From the NCBI RefSeq assembly GCF_003265705.1, contig NW_020312849.1, positions 1,522,824 to 1,586,823 on the forward strand: a stretch of DNA of 64,000 bases. The letters are read 5' to 3'. Numbering within the stretch: position 1 is the first letter of the stretch; each line of letters opens with the position of its first letter. The notes under the pieces are model-generated. The model was not told the origin of the DNA and did no database searches. It was given only the letters and a program-made list of their open reading frames with translations. A program made the position numbers and the translations under genes. This DNA comes from Callorhinus ursinus. Its lineage: Eukaryota; Chordata; Mammalia; Carnivora; Otariidae. This document shows positions 26,700 through 37,459 of this stretch, one piece after another.

Positions 26700-27220
26700 C
26701 CATTCTTTCATGTTTTTAAAAAACATGATTTAAATCTAGTTTGATAGTTTTATGTTGTTTTTCACTTAACACTGTATCACACAAACATAGTATCACAAGC
26801 TTGCTCCCATACCGTTAACAGTGTAAACAATTTTCATCACTTACAATATTACATTCTGTATAAAAGTTTGAGTCATTCTCCCATTTTCAGACATTTACAT
26901 GGTCTCTGATTTTATGTGTGTATGTAAGTAATGCTCTATCCTCATTCTGATTATTTTCTAGTCAAGACTCCAGAAAGTGAAGTTTCTGGATCACAGAGAA
27001 TATTAACATGTGCTAAGGCTCTTGACATATATTAACTCTGGCAGTTTACATTCTACAATTCATGCTACCCAAGTTTGAATATTTTAAAAAATATTTCCTA
27101 ATAAATGAAAAGGATTTCTCATTCTAAAACTTGTGTTTCTTTTTATTATTAAAGATATGAAAATTCCTCATTATTCATTTGTATTTTCTGTTCTGTGTGT
27201 TGCTTTGTCCATTTCCCAAA
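26700..27220 (-). mobile_element. Old L1 fragment, minus strand
   Basis: Decayed reverse-orientation L1 ORF2 sequence, similar in order of blocks to the 17-kb fragment (ATATTACATTCTGTATAAAAG; GTGAAGTTTCTGGATCACAG). Boundaries are approximate. Confidence 0.5.
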
Positions 27221-27234
27221 TGGAAGCTTACCAA

Positions 27235-27335
27235 GTCTCTTTTATAAGCTCATTTTAAGGATTAAATGATACAATCTATAAAAAGCACTTAGTGTAGTAC
27301 CTGGAAAATGGTAATAAAAGTAACAATTTTGGATG
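27235..27335 (+). mobile_element. MIR fragment, plus
   Basis: GGATTAAATGATACAATC then AAGCACTTAGTGTAGTACCT is the MIR 3' half. Confidence 0.6.
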
Positions 27336-27519
27336 CTTATCATATGGTTGGATTATAGATCTCTTTGGAAATTTTTTTGAAATATAGTGAAAAATGACGA
27401 TCTAAATTGATTCAGTTTTTTTTTTGCATGTAACTACCGTGGCTCACACTGTCAACTCTCTCCAGTATGCAATCTCTCTTTCTGATACTATTCGAGCTTC
27501 TTCTCCTTCTTAGTTGGGG

Positions 27520-27860
27520 CTGAGCCCATAGTTGTGCACCCAGAGACTACATTTCCCAACCTTTCATACCAGTAGATAGCGCCATATGACCATGCTACTC
27601 ATTAACAGAGTGTGAGTGGATAGGATATGTACGGCTTCTGTGTCACATGCTTCACAGGAAATCTCTTACTCCGCATTTACTCTCCTTCCTCTCCATCACA
27701 GGCTGGAATGCGCGTGCACCTCACTTCCACCATGGAGAGGAGAGAATCCCAGGCGAGGAAAGAGTGAGTAGATGGAAGGAACCTAGACCTTGTGGAATAT
27801 GGCTACATTAACAAGTCTATATCAATTAAACTCTTACATGAGAAAGAAATAAAACTCTCA
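27520..27860 (+). mobile_element. Decayed LTR-type repeat (tentative)
   Basis: Text such as GAGACTACATTTCCCAACC, CATATGACCATGC and, further on, GGCTGGAATGCGCGTG and GAGAAAGAAATAAAACTCTC follows the order of an old mammalian LTR-type repeat. It is too diverged to name by eye. Confidence 0.35.
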
Positions 27861-28168
27861 GATATGCTACTGTATTTGAAAGTCCTGTGTGTGTATAAAA
27901 CAAGTTATCTTTAATATACTAACCAAATGACTCTGCCCCATTTATTGGGCAAGTTTTTCATTCCCATATATGATACTATCCATACTACATATTAAATTCA
28001 GATATACATACACACACATGCACAACCAGAGTCTTTTTCAGGCTAATATATTCTATCTAGGTTTTTCTTTCTTTCATAGTCTGTCTAGTTTTATTCCACT
28101 TCCATAATATTTGAATAGCGATATCTTTATAATTTACTTAAATAGCTGATAAAGATAGCCTTCTCTCA

Positions 28169-28386
28169 TTTTTTTTTAAAGATTTTATTTATTTATTTGA
28201 CACAGAGAGAGCGAGAGAGGGAGACAGAGAGAGAGAGCACACGCACAAGCAGGGGGAACAGCAGAGGCAGAGGCAGAAGCAGGCCTCCCGCGGAGCAGGG
28301 AGCCCAATGTGGGACCGATCCCAGGACCCCTGGGATTACGACCCGAGCCGAAGGCGGATGCTTAATGACTGAGCCACCCAGACGCC
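28169..28386 (-). mobile_element. SINEC, minus
   Basis: Long GA-rich segment after ATTTGACACAGAG; ends GAGCCACCCAGACGCC. Flanked by similar CCTTCTCTCATT and CCTTCTCATTAT. Confidence 0.95.
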
Positions 28387-28789
28387 TTCTCATTATCTTT
28401 TTCAAAAATTTTTTGCTCCTTTCCAATTTTTCATGATGGATTTCAAAAACATTCAGTAATGTTAGAACAAGTTAGAGTATCAAAATATTATACCTTGTGT
28501 TATTTTTTCTAACACATTTAAACATCTTCTTTCTATTTTAGATAATACTACATAAGGATGACAAAAAATCTAATCCTAATTTTTACGAGCACTTACACAC
28601 TATTATAAGGTGAAATTAGTACCATGGCAAATGTTTATCCTTATTCTTGGTAAGGACTACATTTCACTGCAAAAACAAACAAAAACAAAAAACCCTAAAT
28701 ATGCCATTTAAAAAAAGGTACTAAAGACATTCTTCACATCAAACAATGTTTCTCCATAGAATGTATCTGAAATTAGAGTCTCAACTATT

Positions 28790-28952
28790 TCCTTCCCCCC
28801 CCCCACCATAGATGCAAGTGATAGTAGAGTCCAATTCCAGTAAGTTCTCTGAGCTGGCAAATATATATATTCCTAAGTATTGATTTACAAAGAATCTTAA
28901 AATACATAAGCCGCGGCCAAAATATGAGCTTTCCCCCCCCCCCCCGCCCCCA
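28790..28952. repeat. Two poly-C tracts
   Basis: C-runs of more than 10 at 28794-28804 and 28932-28951, the latter broken by one G. On the minus strand they are long G-runs. Confidence 0.9.
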
Positions 28953-29442
28953 GAAAGAATAAAGGAACTGTAAAAAGTACTTTCAGAATAGTTCGCTCTG
29001 GTGGGCTAATTCCATGACTACTCCCAGAAATGCTGAAATACAGGTCAGGACAAAGTAGGTCCTATTTTCAAGATCTGTGGGCTCCCTGAGGAAGAAGTCA
29101 AGGGGACTTCACAACTGATGGTCAGGCCCCTCGGACGCTGTCATTCAAATGACCCTCTAACCTGGGGAAGGTTAATGAAGGAAGCTAAAAAAGACAGGTT
29201 ATCCTGTAGCCTCCAAAAATCTAAAAATGCTTCAAAGTCGAGCTCTCTGATGGTAACTGGCAGAACTTTCAGTTTTCAAAAGACAAAATCTCTTCAGCTG
29301 GAGTAGCAATAACAGTTGTCAGAAGAACAGCAGTGGTCAGCAGAAATAGTACTTCTGGCCATGTAGCAGAGACCAGCAAGTATCATGGGGTGTGGTGGTG
29401 GCAGCACTAACAGCATCAACCACCTGATGCCCACTGGAAATG

Positions 29443-29450
29443 TGACGTCA
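29443..29450. promoter_or_regulatory. Palindromic CRE motif TGACGTCA
   Basis: A full cAMP-response element consensus in unique DNA, not near a known start site. One 8-mer in 64 kb is not strong evidence of function. Confidence 0.25.
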
Positions 29451-29685
29451 GAGGCTTTTTCCCCTAAATGCCGTCTGTCTATACTCCAGCTCTACTTCTA
29501 TCTCAGCTGTTTCTCCAGGAGTATCCTAGCCTGGGCCAGAATCAAAGGCATCCAAATAGATAGGGTATCAGAAGTCAGTTAGTCATCAGCTATTGATTAT
29601 TTATGTACTCTCTCTTAACCAGAGAGGTTCAGATATTTTGGGTTTTGATTCCCTAGCAGTTAGAACAAGATTACTTTTTCTAGGT

Positions 29686-29904
29686 CAGGAGTCAGCAAAC
29701 TATAGCCTGCGAGTTGCATGTGGCCACCACAGGTCCAATCTACTCTAGACCAACTCTGGTTGCACCCATCTCTCTACATATGGATGGCTGCATTGGTACT
29801 ACAGGGACCAAGGTTAGTAACTGCAACAGAGACTGAATCTATGGTCCACAAGGCTTAAAACATTTACTATCTCACCCTTTACAGAAAAAGTTTGCTGACC
29901 CTTG
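29686..29904. mobile_element. hAT-type non-autonomous DNA transposon relic (MITE-like)
   Basis: A 219-bp element with terminal inverted repeats: CAGGAGTCAGCAAACT at the left and its near complement AGTTTGCTGACCCTTG at the right. Internal text (GACTGAATCTATGGTCCACA; TTACTATCTCACCCTTTACA) matches a common mammalian hAT MITE. Flanking 8-mers TTCTAGGT and CTCTGGGC agree at 5 of 8 positions, all differences being transitions, as for a decayed 8-bp target duplication. Confidence 0.75.
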
Positions 29905-30199
29905 CTCTGGGCTATTCTGTAACATTACTGGGCATGAAAATCCTCATATATCCATAGAAAGACTATTCTTAGGCCTTGGTTCCTTGAAAAGTAATAGGAA
30001 GTCGGTCTTTCTTGGGTTTATTTGTCTACTTTGTTATGACTGCCTCACTACCTGGCCTTGGGCCTATTCTTAACTTCTCCTAATTATTTTCTGAAGGATT
30101 TTCCAGAAAGAGGTCCAGTTCATAATCTGATGCTCATATTTCTTCTCTGAAATCTAGATGCATTCTCATCCCACTTGAGGAAAAAAAAATTACCATCCT

Positions 30200-30620
30200 C
30201 TCAGGAAAAGATCGATTGTTCTGTAGCCATGGAAACAAAGAGCCAACATAATTTATTTTAAACCTGGTTTAATCAATCAGCATCTTGCCTCAGCAAACCA
30301 AGTGGTTTTGCAAGCCAACCAATCAGTAAAAGCCCAATCAAGAAGGGGCTCACTCTAGTAAGCATGACTTTGAATGTCAACCAATTAATAATTCTCATTT
30401 GAGTAACCAGTCTTCTTCCAATGATGTCACACTAAACACCCACCAATTCTAATTCCCCACTTTCCAAAAACCCTATGTAATTTTCAGTCTGCTCTGCTCA
30501 GAAAGACCAGCAGAACTTTCCCCCACCATGATAGTCAATAAATTTAGCTTTGTCTTTTTGTCAGGTACATAGTGTTGGTCTTGTCATTCTTTGACATGCC
30601 TCTAGCTTAGACATCCCAAT
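30200..30620 (+). mobile_element. LTR-like segment (tentative)
   Basis: The stretch contains several CCAAT-type motifs (CCAACCAATCAG, AGCCCAATC, CACCCACCAATTC), a compact AAAACCCTATGTAATTTTC block, and AATAAATTTAGCTTTGTC then GGTACATAGTGTTGGTC, the layout of a retroviral LTR with U3 boxes and a poly(A) signal. No internal region or matching second LTR is seen. I could not name a family. Confidence 0.4.
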
Positions 30621-30632
30621 TCCGTGGGTCAT

Positions 30633-30712
30633 TATTTAAGCCCCACTGTTTGGGGGCTTATTTAAGCCCCACTTTTAAGCCTCATATTTAAGCCCCACTA
30701 TTTAAGCCCCAC
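30633..30712 (+). repeat. Minisatellite-like TATTTAAGCCCCAC repeats
   Basis: Four good copies and one diverged copy of a 14-bp unit in 80 bp. Between the first two lies GGGGGCTT, which can pair with AAGCCCC to form a hairpin. Confidence 0.85.
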
Positions 30713-31540
30713 CTGCATCTATTACTTCCTCACTAACTTGCCTAATGTCCCTTTTTCCAGCCCTACTAATGGCCCCACCTTAACTCTTGGCATGCCTCTT
30801 GGCTGAGGCTAGACTACTGGATACCATTCCCTATTCTTCCCTGGAGCCAAAGCAGGTCCACTTTGCCAGTGACCATGGAAGGACAGAATCAGGCCCAGTC
30901 CTGTAAGAAGTGGGCAAGAGCGATGATGGGAATGGGAAGGTCCATTCCTCAGGCCTGGGAAACAAGACAAGAGCAGCACTTTCTTTTGAAGACAATTTAT
31001 TTTTCCATTAAGTTTGCTAAAACCCTAATTTAACTTCTAAATTTCATAAGCACTTAATGTACAATGTGCACCTATTACTATTCTAATTATGGCTAAGAGG
31101 AGATATGAAGAATGGTGTATTACTTGAGCTATGAAGTACATGGAAAAAAAATTTTAGGGCACAATTTGCAAATCTTGAGAAGAACTTCTTTTTGGCCATT
31201 TTGTCTCACCTGCCTAGTGATTTGAAAGACCATGTACCTAGGTGGGAATTACTATTACTAGGAATAGGAATCAACACAAACACTTTAATACCCATTGTTC
31301 CTTGCTCTAGTTCACAGTTTATGATTACCTCATGGCCCCTGAAGGTACTTGAGTCTTAATCCTTCAATTAGTAAATATAATACACTAAATTGTATCATCA
31401 AATTTGAAATGTGTGCCCTTAGTACTTAAGAATTTGAAGACAGGAAAAAATGTGATGGAAAGAAGTGACTGGAACTAGAGCTTCAGGCACTAGGTGTTGA
31501 GCTGACTTCTACAGAAGTCATTAGGATGGCAGGAGAAGGG
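30713..31540. other. Unassigned DNA
   Basis: No gene or named repeat recognised. Confidence 0.5.
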
Positions 31541-31552
31541 GAGGGCATTCTA

Positions 31553-31757
31553 TTTTTTTTTTTTTAAGATTTTATTTATTTGAGACAGAGAGAGAGAGAG
31601 AGCACAAGGAGGGGGAGCAGCAGAGGGAGAGGGAGAAGCAGGCTCCCCTCTGAGCAGGGAGCCTGATGTGGGGCTCGATCCCAGCACCCTGGGATCATGA
31701 CCTGAGCGGAACGAAGGCAGATGCTTAACGGACTGAGCCACCCAGGCGCCCCTGAGA
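31553..31757 (-). mobile_element. SINEC, minus
   Basis: Exact 12-bp target duplication GAGGGCATTCTA at 31541-31552 and 31758-31769; ends CCACCCAGGCGCCCC. Among the younger copies in the window. Confidence 0.97.
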
Positions 31758-32419
31758 GAGGGCATTCTAATGCGGGTCTGTGTGGTGTGCAAAAAGACAT
31801 CAGCATGAAAAGAGACTTTAAACAGAAGAATAAGAAATCTAGGCAGGATCTCAAACAATCTGGAACCTCTGTAGGTTCTTAAATAGAAAATAGGTTTGAC
31901 AAAAGTAGTGCCAGGTTAATCTGAGGTCTGACTAAAATGTGCTAGAATAAGAAGGAAACTTCTTATAAATAAATGGACCCTGTTAACAATTGCCCAGCTG
32001 AGAGGACAATAGCTTGAATTTAGATGCTGAAAAATGAATCACAAACTTTGTAGAAAGAACTTATAAGACAACTGACTTTACAGAGGAGGCAAAAGAGGTG
32101 TCATGTAGTCAAAAAAAGCACGAAGGATGATTCTAATGTTTGTTTTCCAGGACAATGAAATACTGCCTAATAAATAGGGTATCTTAAACTCTAGTCTGCC
32201 TGGCAAAGTTCCAATTTATGCTTGTTGATTCAGTGCAATTGTTAATAGCATCCTCTTTCACTCTTAAAAGTATTTTTGGAAAAGCTGAGGCTAAGGGAGG
32301 TGACAGCAAAGGGTGCGGCCAGGGCATCAGAAGGACCCCCTCTACCAGGATCCTAAGAAGGGAGAAATCAAGACTTCCATCTTTATACGTGGAATCTTAA
32401 AAATAAAAACACACAGAAA

Positions 32420-32985
32420 GAAGAAAAGAATCTCAGTCATGTGGAGAATAATATCATATAGTCTAATTAGAGTCCTAGAAGGAGATTAGAGTGAGAATTG
32501 GACTAAAAAATTTTTTTCAAAGAGCTGAATTTTTTCAAAATTGGTAACAAACATTAACCCTCAGCTCTACAAACCTTTAGAAGAATAAAGAAAACCACAC
32601 ATATTTTCAACAGTGCTAACAATGAGAGTTAAAGGAAAAAAACCTTAAAAGTAAACCAGAGAAAGATACTTACCTTTAATCGAACAATAGGAGTGACAAT
32701 TTGGTTCTCATAGGAAATACTAGAGACCAGAAAATAATGGACTGATACATATGAAGTGTGTTTGAAAGGGTGGGGGGAGGCAAAGAAACTCTTACAAAAC
32801 TAAAATTACATATCCAGAGAAAACATTCTTCAAAAAATGAAGGTGAAATAAAAACATTTTCAGATAGACGAAAGCTGAGTGAATTTGTCATCAGTAAATT
32901 CACACTATAAGAAATGCTAAAAGGCATTCTTTGGGTAAAGGGAGTGATACCAGATGGAAAAATTGGATCTACTAAAAGGAATGAG
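32420..32985 (+). mobile_element. L1 ORF1 3' fragment
   Basis: The stretch AAAAATGAAGGTGAAATAAA...CATTTTCAGATAGACGAAAG followed by AAGAAATGCTAAAAGGCATT is the end of an L1 ORF1, interrupted by stops. No ORF2 follows. Confidence 0.65.
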
Positions 32986-33379
32986 GAATGTTGTAAGTGG
33001 TAAATATGTGGAGGCAGGTTTGATTTGGAGCAGATGCTGTGGGTGACTTATGTGATTTGCTGTGATTCTGTGGGACACTGGCAACCAGAGACATCAATGA
33101 TGGTCTGTTGGTGCCATGAAGGGACGTTGGGCAGCCTCATCATCAAGCTTCAGCATCTCCTAAAAAAGCTATAGGAGATTCTGGGAGCTGAAAACATGAA
33201 CTTCCAGTCCTCATCACTTCAGATTTCCTTGGGGGATGAAGGCATGGTCAATGATCCTTGGATTTTGTATTGTTCTCTCATCTAAGGCTGAAGTTTCCTC
33301 TCATTAATATCAACTCCATAAAGAAGAAAAAGCAAAGTGTACACTTTACCAAAATATCTGAAATGTAAAATTCTTAAAG

Positions 33380-33910
33380 TTTAACTACCTTAGAGAAAGT
33401 AGGATAGATAACCTAGAATCATCCTTCAGAGAGAACAGCCTTCCTGAGAAGTGATCAAGAATGGCAAGAAGGGAGGCAATGGGTAAAAAGCTAAATGGAT
33501 CCAATTTTGTACTTGAGGGCGAAATACATTTTAAAGAAAAAGAACTAGCAGAAGAAAAATCTAAATATTCAGACCTAGATGAATTGATCTTTAACTTTAC
33601 AAAAAGGACAATACCGCTAGAACACAAATCAAAGTCCATGATATCACTAGGGTCTTTTCCAAATACCACTCCCAGCAGATGGCATTTGGATACGGTCCTT
33701 CACTAAAAAGTCTCTCTTCATTGGAAAGATCTTTTTACTGCCTGCCCCATGCATTTTCACCTTGGCAACCAGGCTTCATTCCTCTACCTCTAACTCCTGT
33801 GCAAGGTCCTGTGTGCCAGTTTATGAGATGAGGACCAGAGAAGGCCAATGTTGACCATCTCAAAATACTCCACCAGGAGATATTCTGGACCACCACATCC
33901 TATAAGGGAA
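33380..33910 (+). pseudogene. Possible decayed protein-coding fragment of unknown origin
   Basis: One plus frame reads as protein-like sequence for about 170 codons with a few stops: LRESRIDNLESSFRENSLPE, then an 81-codon open part from 33461 (containing LDELIFNFTKRTIPLEHKSK), then PTSRW-like and GPPHPIREAL sections. Upstream of the second stop the composition is charged and helix-like, unlike the L1 fragments nearby. No introns or poly(A) tail are evident. I do not recognise the parent, and it may still be chance. Confidence 0.35.
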
Positions 33911-34289
33911 GCTTTATAGAAATATAAAGTTTAGGTCTTATAAATAAGTTTTGTAAGTTTTATTTGAATATCTTAAAAAATGGTTATTTAAAAATCACTG
34001 TCCCAGTTCAGACTATGTATTATATGGTTATCCTAATAGAAGGAATTGATTAGTTGGGCAACAGAACATGTTTGAATAGAAAGTTGCATTCGATTTCAGG
34101 GAGACTCCAGAAATCAGTCACACAGTGGGAGGAAATTTCAGTAGGAAGTATACACTAGGAGCCTTTTCATAAACATCTCAAAGCCTGCTGCAGCCTTCCC
34201 TGGCTTCTTTAATCATCATAGCCTATTTATTCTATCTCTGAAAAATTTTTTAATTCAATTTCCTCTCAGTTCTTGCAGCCATTTTTTAA

Positions 34290-34313
34290 TATATGTGCTG
34301 CCGAAGCGAGCAC
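34290..34313 (-). pseudogene. Truncated U6 snRNA retro-insert (first 24 nt only)
   Basis: The minus strand matches the first 24 nt of U6 snRNA, including the 5' stem-loop GTGCTCGCTTCGGCAGCAC, without mismatch. It is flanked by direct repeats: CAGCCATTTTTTAA at 34276-34289 and the same with one extra T at 34313-34327. There is no poly(A) tail. The structure fits retroposition of a 3'-truncated snRNA copy. It cannot encode a functional U6. Confidence 0.8.
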
Positions 34314-34681
34314 AGCCATTTTTTTAAATTAAAGAATTTTTAAATGTTGTGCCTCACCAGCATTCCTTTGGTACAACTACACCACTAACTACACTTCTGA
34401 AACAGATTTGATTATGTTACTTTCCTGCTTGTTTTCTTTCTCTTTAGGTCTAAAGGCTCAATATCTTAGCTTCAAGGGATCTGTGATCATCCAAATAGTT
34501 ATATTTGAATTTTGAGTGTGTACATATGGAATTGAGCATCTTCATATTTTTAATTTTTTTAAAGAATAAAAACTGCTGGCCTATAGATTAAGTTCCAAAC
34601 TCCTTAGCATGGCTTTCAGAGTTTTTCAAAATCGAGTTCCATACTAGCTTTATCCCCGTTATATGCCTTAAATTCTAGCCT

Positions 34682-35161
34682 TCTTGCTTGTGGTGGGCTG
34701 GAGAATGGCCCCCAAAGATGTCCACTTCCTAGTTCCCAGAACTTGTGACTGTGTCATTTTGCACGGCAAATGGGGTTTTGCAGATATATTTAAGTTACAG
34801 ATCTTGAGATGGGAAGATTATCCTGGATTATTTGGGCTCAATCTCATCATATGGGTCCTTAGAGGGTCAGAGGTAGAGGAACTGCCATGATACAAATGGC
34901 AATTGTCATCAGAGAAATTTAAAGATGCAAAACTGCTGGCCTGAAGATGGAGGAAGAGGCCATAAGCTAAGGAATAAAGATGGCCTCTAGAAGCTGGAAA
35001 ATGTAAGAACTCACCTAGAATACCAAGAAGAACCCTGATTTTAGTCCAGTGAAACTGAATTAAGATTTCTGATCTCCAGAACAGTAAGATAAGAAAGTTG
35101 TGTTATATATAAGTCACTAAGTTTCTGGTAATTTGTTACAGCACCAATAGGAAACAAATAC
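34682..35161 (+). mobile_element. Solo MaLR (MLT1-like) LTR
   Basis: Recognisable MLT1-type LTR: CCCCCAAAGATGTCCACTTC near the start, TTGAGATGGGAAGATTATCC in the middle, and GGTAATTTGTTACAGCACCA then AATAGGAAACAAATAC at the end. No internal coding region. Confidence 0.8.
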
Positions 35162-35744
35162 ATTGTTGTTCTTCAAATTAAATAAGGTGTACACTGTCCC
35201 ACTTCAGAACCTTTATGATCTTGTATTTGCCAGAAATGTCTTTGCTTTCCTCTTCTTACTTGGGAGACATATACACACACACATATATATACCTCAATGC
35301 CCAGCACCAATGTCACTAGCATTCCTGACTAACACAGCTCTTCTGTATGAACATATGCCTGGTTTAAACCACTAGTAAAATATTTACCCATGGCATTGTT
35401 ATAGTTTGCAAATCTATCTTTCTAGATTGAAATCTTTTGAGGACGGAGTAATACCTTATTGTATTTCCTTCCAAGCCTCACAACAAATATTTGTGCAATT
35501 AATGCATTAAATGTGTGGTGATTGAATCTTTGGTTGTTACTGGAAGCACTTGAAGACTCAGTTAAAAGTCAGGACAAGAAATAGGGATCCCATGAGCATC
35601 ATCAGTAAAAGAATTGAAATGTGTGATCATAGATATGATTTGTAAGGGATTTTAGAGAAAAAAATCCAGAGATCTGAAAAAAAGAAAAAGAGTAAAAAAA
35701 AAAAGTGTGGAAAAACAGGTGAAAGTAACTTGCATTTATAAGAT

Positions 35745-35985
35745 GAATAAGTCCTGAAAATGTAATGTTCAGCATAGTGACTATAGTTAATACTGTACTG
35801 TATATTTGAAAGCTACTGAGTAGATCTTAAAAGTTATCAACACAAGAAAAAAAATTTGTAAGTAAAGGGATGTGAGATGATGGATGCTAACTAAACTTAC
35901 CGTGGTGATCCTTTAGCAATATATAATCAAATATTGTACATCTAAAATTTGTCATGTGTCCATTTTCTTAATAAAATGGAAGAAA
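35745..35985 (+). mobile_element. L1M 3' UTR fragment
   Basis: Matches the 3' UTR pattern of old L1s and of the copy ending at 8838: TTCAGCATAGTGACTATAG, ACTGTACTGTATATTTGAAAG, GTGGTGATCC, then an A-rich end. Confidence 0.75.
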
Positions 35986-36504
35986 AAATGATATAAAGAT
36001 TTTTATTCCTATAAGAAGTTTGAATTATAAACTATAATTACATTAACATAAAATCTGTGAGAGAAAAGGAATAGGCAGAAGTATAATGCTCATGGAAACA
36101 TAGGTTTGTAGCCCAAATATTTGAGTTCTTCATTTTCAACATTTTTTTACCAAGAAGATTTCACTAAATTTTTTCAAATCCTACCTCAGAATAAAGGTTA
36201 AGTTGAAATTCTTGAGGTACTTTTGACTTTTTAAATAAAAATCTACTCTTAAAATAATCATGTATGACTTATGGCTGGCATAGACCCTGACCCATTGCAA
36301 GACTGTAATAAATAATATAGTTTATATTTTTTAAAAAATCCAGAAAGTAAAAAACAAAACCCCTTTTGCTATATATAATACATATTAATAGATTATAATT
36401 CATATATATATGAACAAATAAGAAAATATTCCTATTAACTGAATAACAATTCCCAGAACTAGAATTAAAAGATGTTTAACCTCATGTAGGGGGTGTAGGG
36501 AGGA

Positions 36505-37120
36505 GTTACTAATAATTGTTTATTGCCAAAGGCTTTCACATATGTTCTCATTTAGTTATGACAATTCCACAGCATACATATTATTTATGTTTGTCAAATG
36601 AGACTGAGGCTCGAGGGAGGTTCAGACTTACGCAGACAATAATGGACAAAGCTAGGCTTCAAAACTATGCTGAGACCTAGGTTTTCACAAATGCATTAAA
36701 TTAAGAAAGGTCAAGCCCTGTTTGGAATGCACCTGGTTTCCAATTGTGACTAGGCTAAGGGTAATGACATGAACATCACTGCCAATTACAAGGTATAAAT
36801 AGTAAGCCGATATTCTAACTGAGAAAAATATTAGAACAAAAGAGGTACCTTGAGAGTTTTTTTTAAATATTATTAAACACATGTACCTATATTATCTCAT
36901 TCAATCAACATGAAAAAAAGCTAGGATATAAAGGCCACATTCCTGTTTTACAACAAAAAAATTTTGGAAACTCAGAAACCAAACTACTTGCCCCATCACA
37001 CAGCTGGTAAGATGTACATACAAACAGAAACTCAAGACTTCACTTATTTACTTATTTAACAATCAAATATTTACTAAGATAATACCATGTGCCATGTACT
37101 ATTGCAGACTATTTTCTCTC
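36505..37120 (-). mobile_element. Cluster of reverse MIR and L2 relics
   Basis: MIR at about 36510-36680 (GAGACTGAGGCTCGAGG), MIR at about 36870-37045 (ACTACTTGCCCCATCACACA) and an L2 3' scrap at about 37060-37120 (ATATTTACTAAGATAATACC). Confidence 0.55.
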
Positions 37121-37459
37121 CAGTGGATTATTTTTAATGGTTATAACTTATATTCCTGGAAGCCTTAAAACTCATATGAGTTGTAATATGCTAGGCTGTC
37201 ATGGACTATTAGGAAAGATGGAGGGGGTGCTGCTATAGGATTGCTGTGCATTCACATGGCAATTAACTATTTAATAATATCTCACATGACTATAGCTGTG
37301 ATAGTTTATTATTTACAGACATGAATTGATGCTACACCTCAAATTTATATATAACAATGTTCTTCGTTGGACTATAGCAAAACTCCTACTGATCAAGCAC
37401 TTAACTACTGCAACCTGAGATAAATTAATTTCCTAATCACTTACATCAAAGAGCCTCAA

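Noticed and set aside
28193..28436. Overlapping 77- and 79-codon frames on both strands
   Set aside because: Both are translated SINEC. The same applies to frames at 1306-1589, 15493-15795, 17741-18022, 31550-31858 and 62758-62952.
29118..29582. 62- and 65-codon plus frames that look mildly protein-like
   Set aside because: No family match I can defend and many stops between them. Not called.
30200..30712. Intact endogenous retrovirus
   Set aside because: Only one LTR-like block and no gag, pol or env reading frames or second LTR are present.
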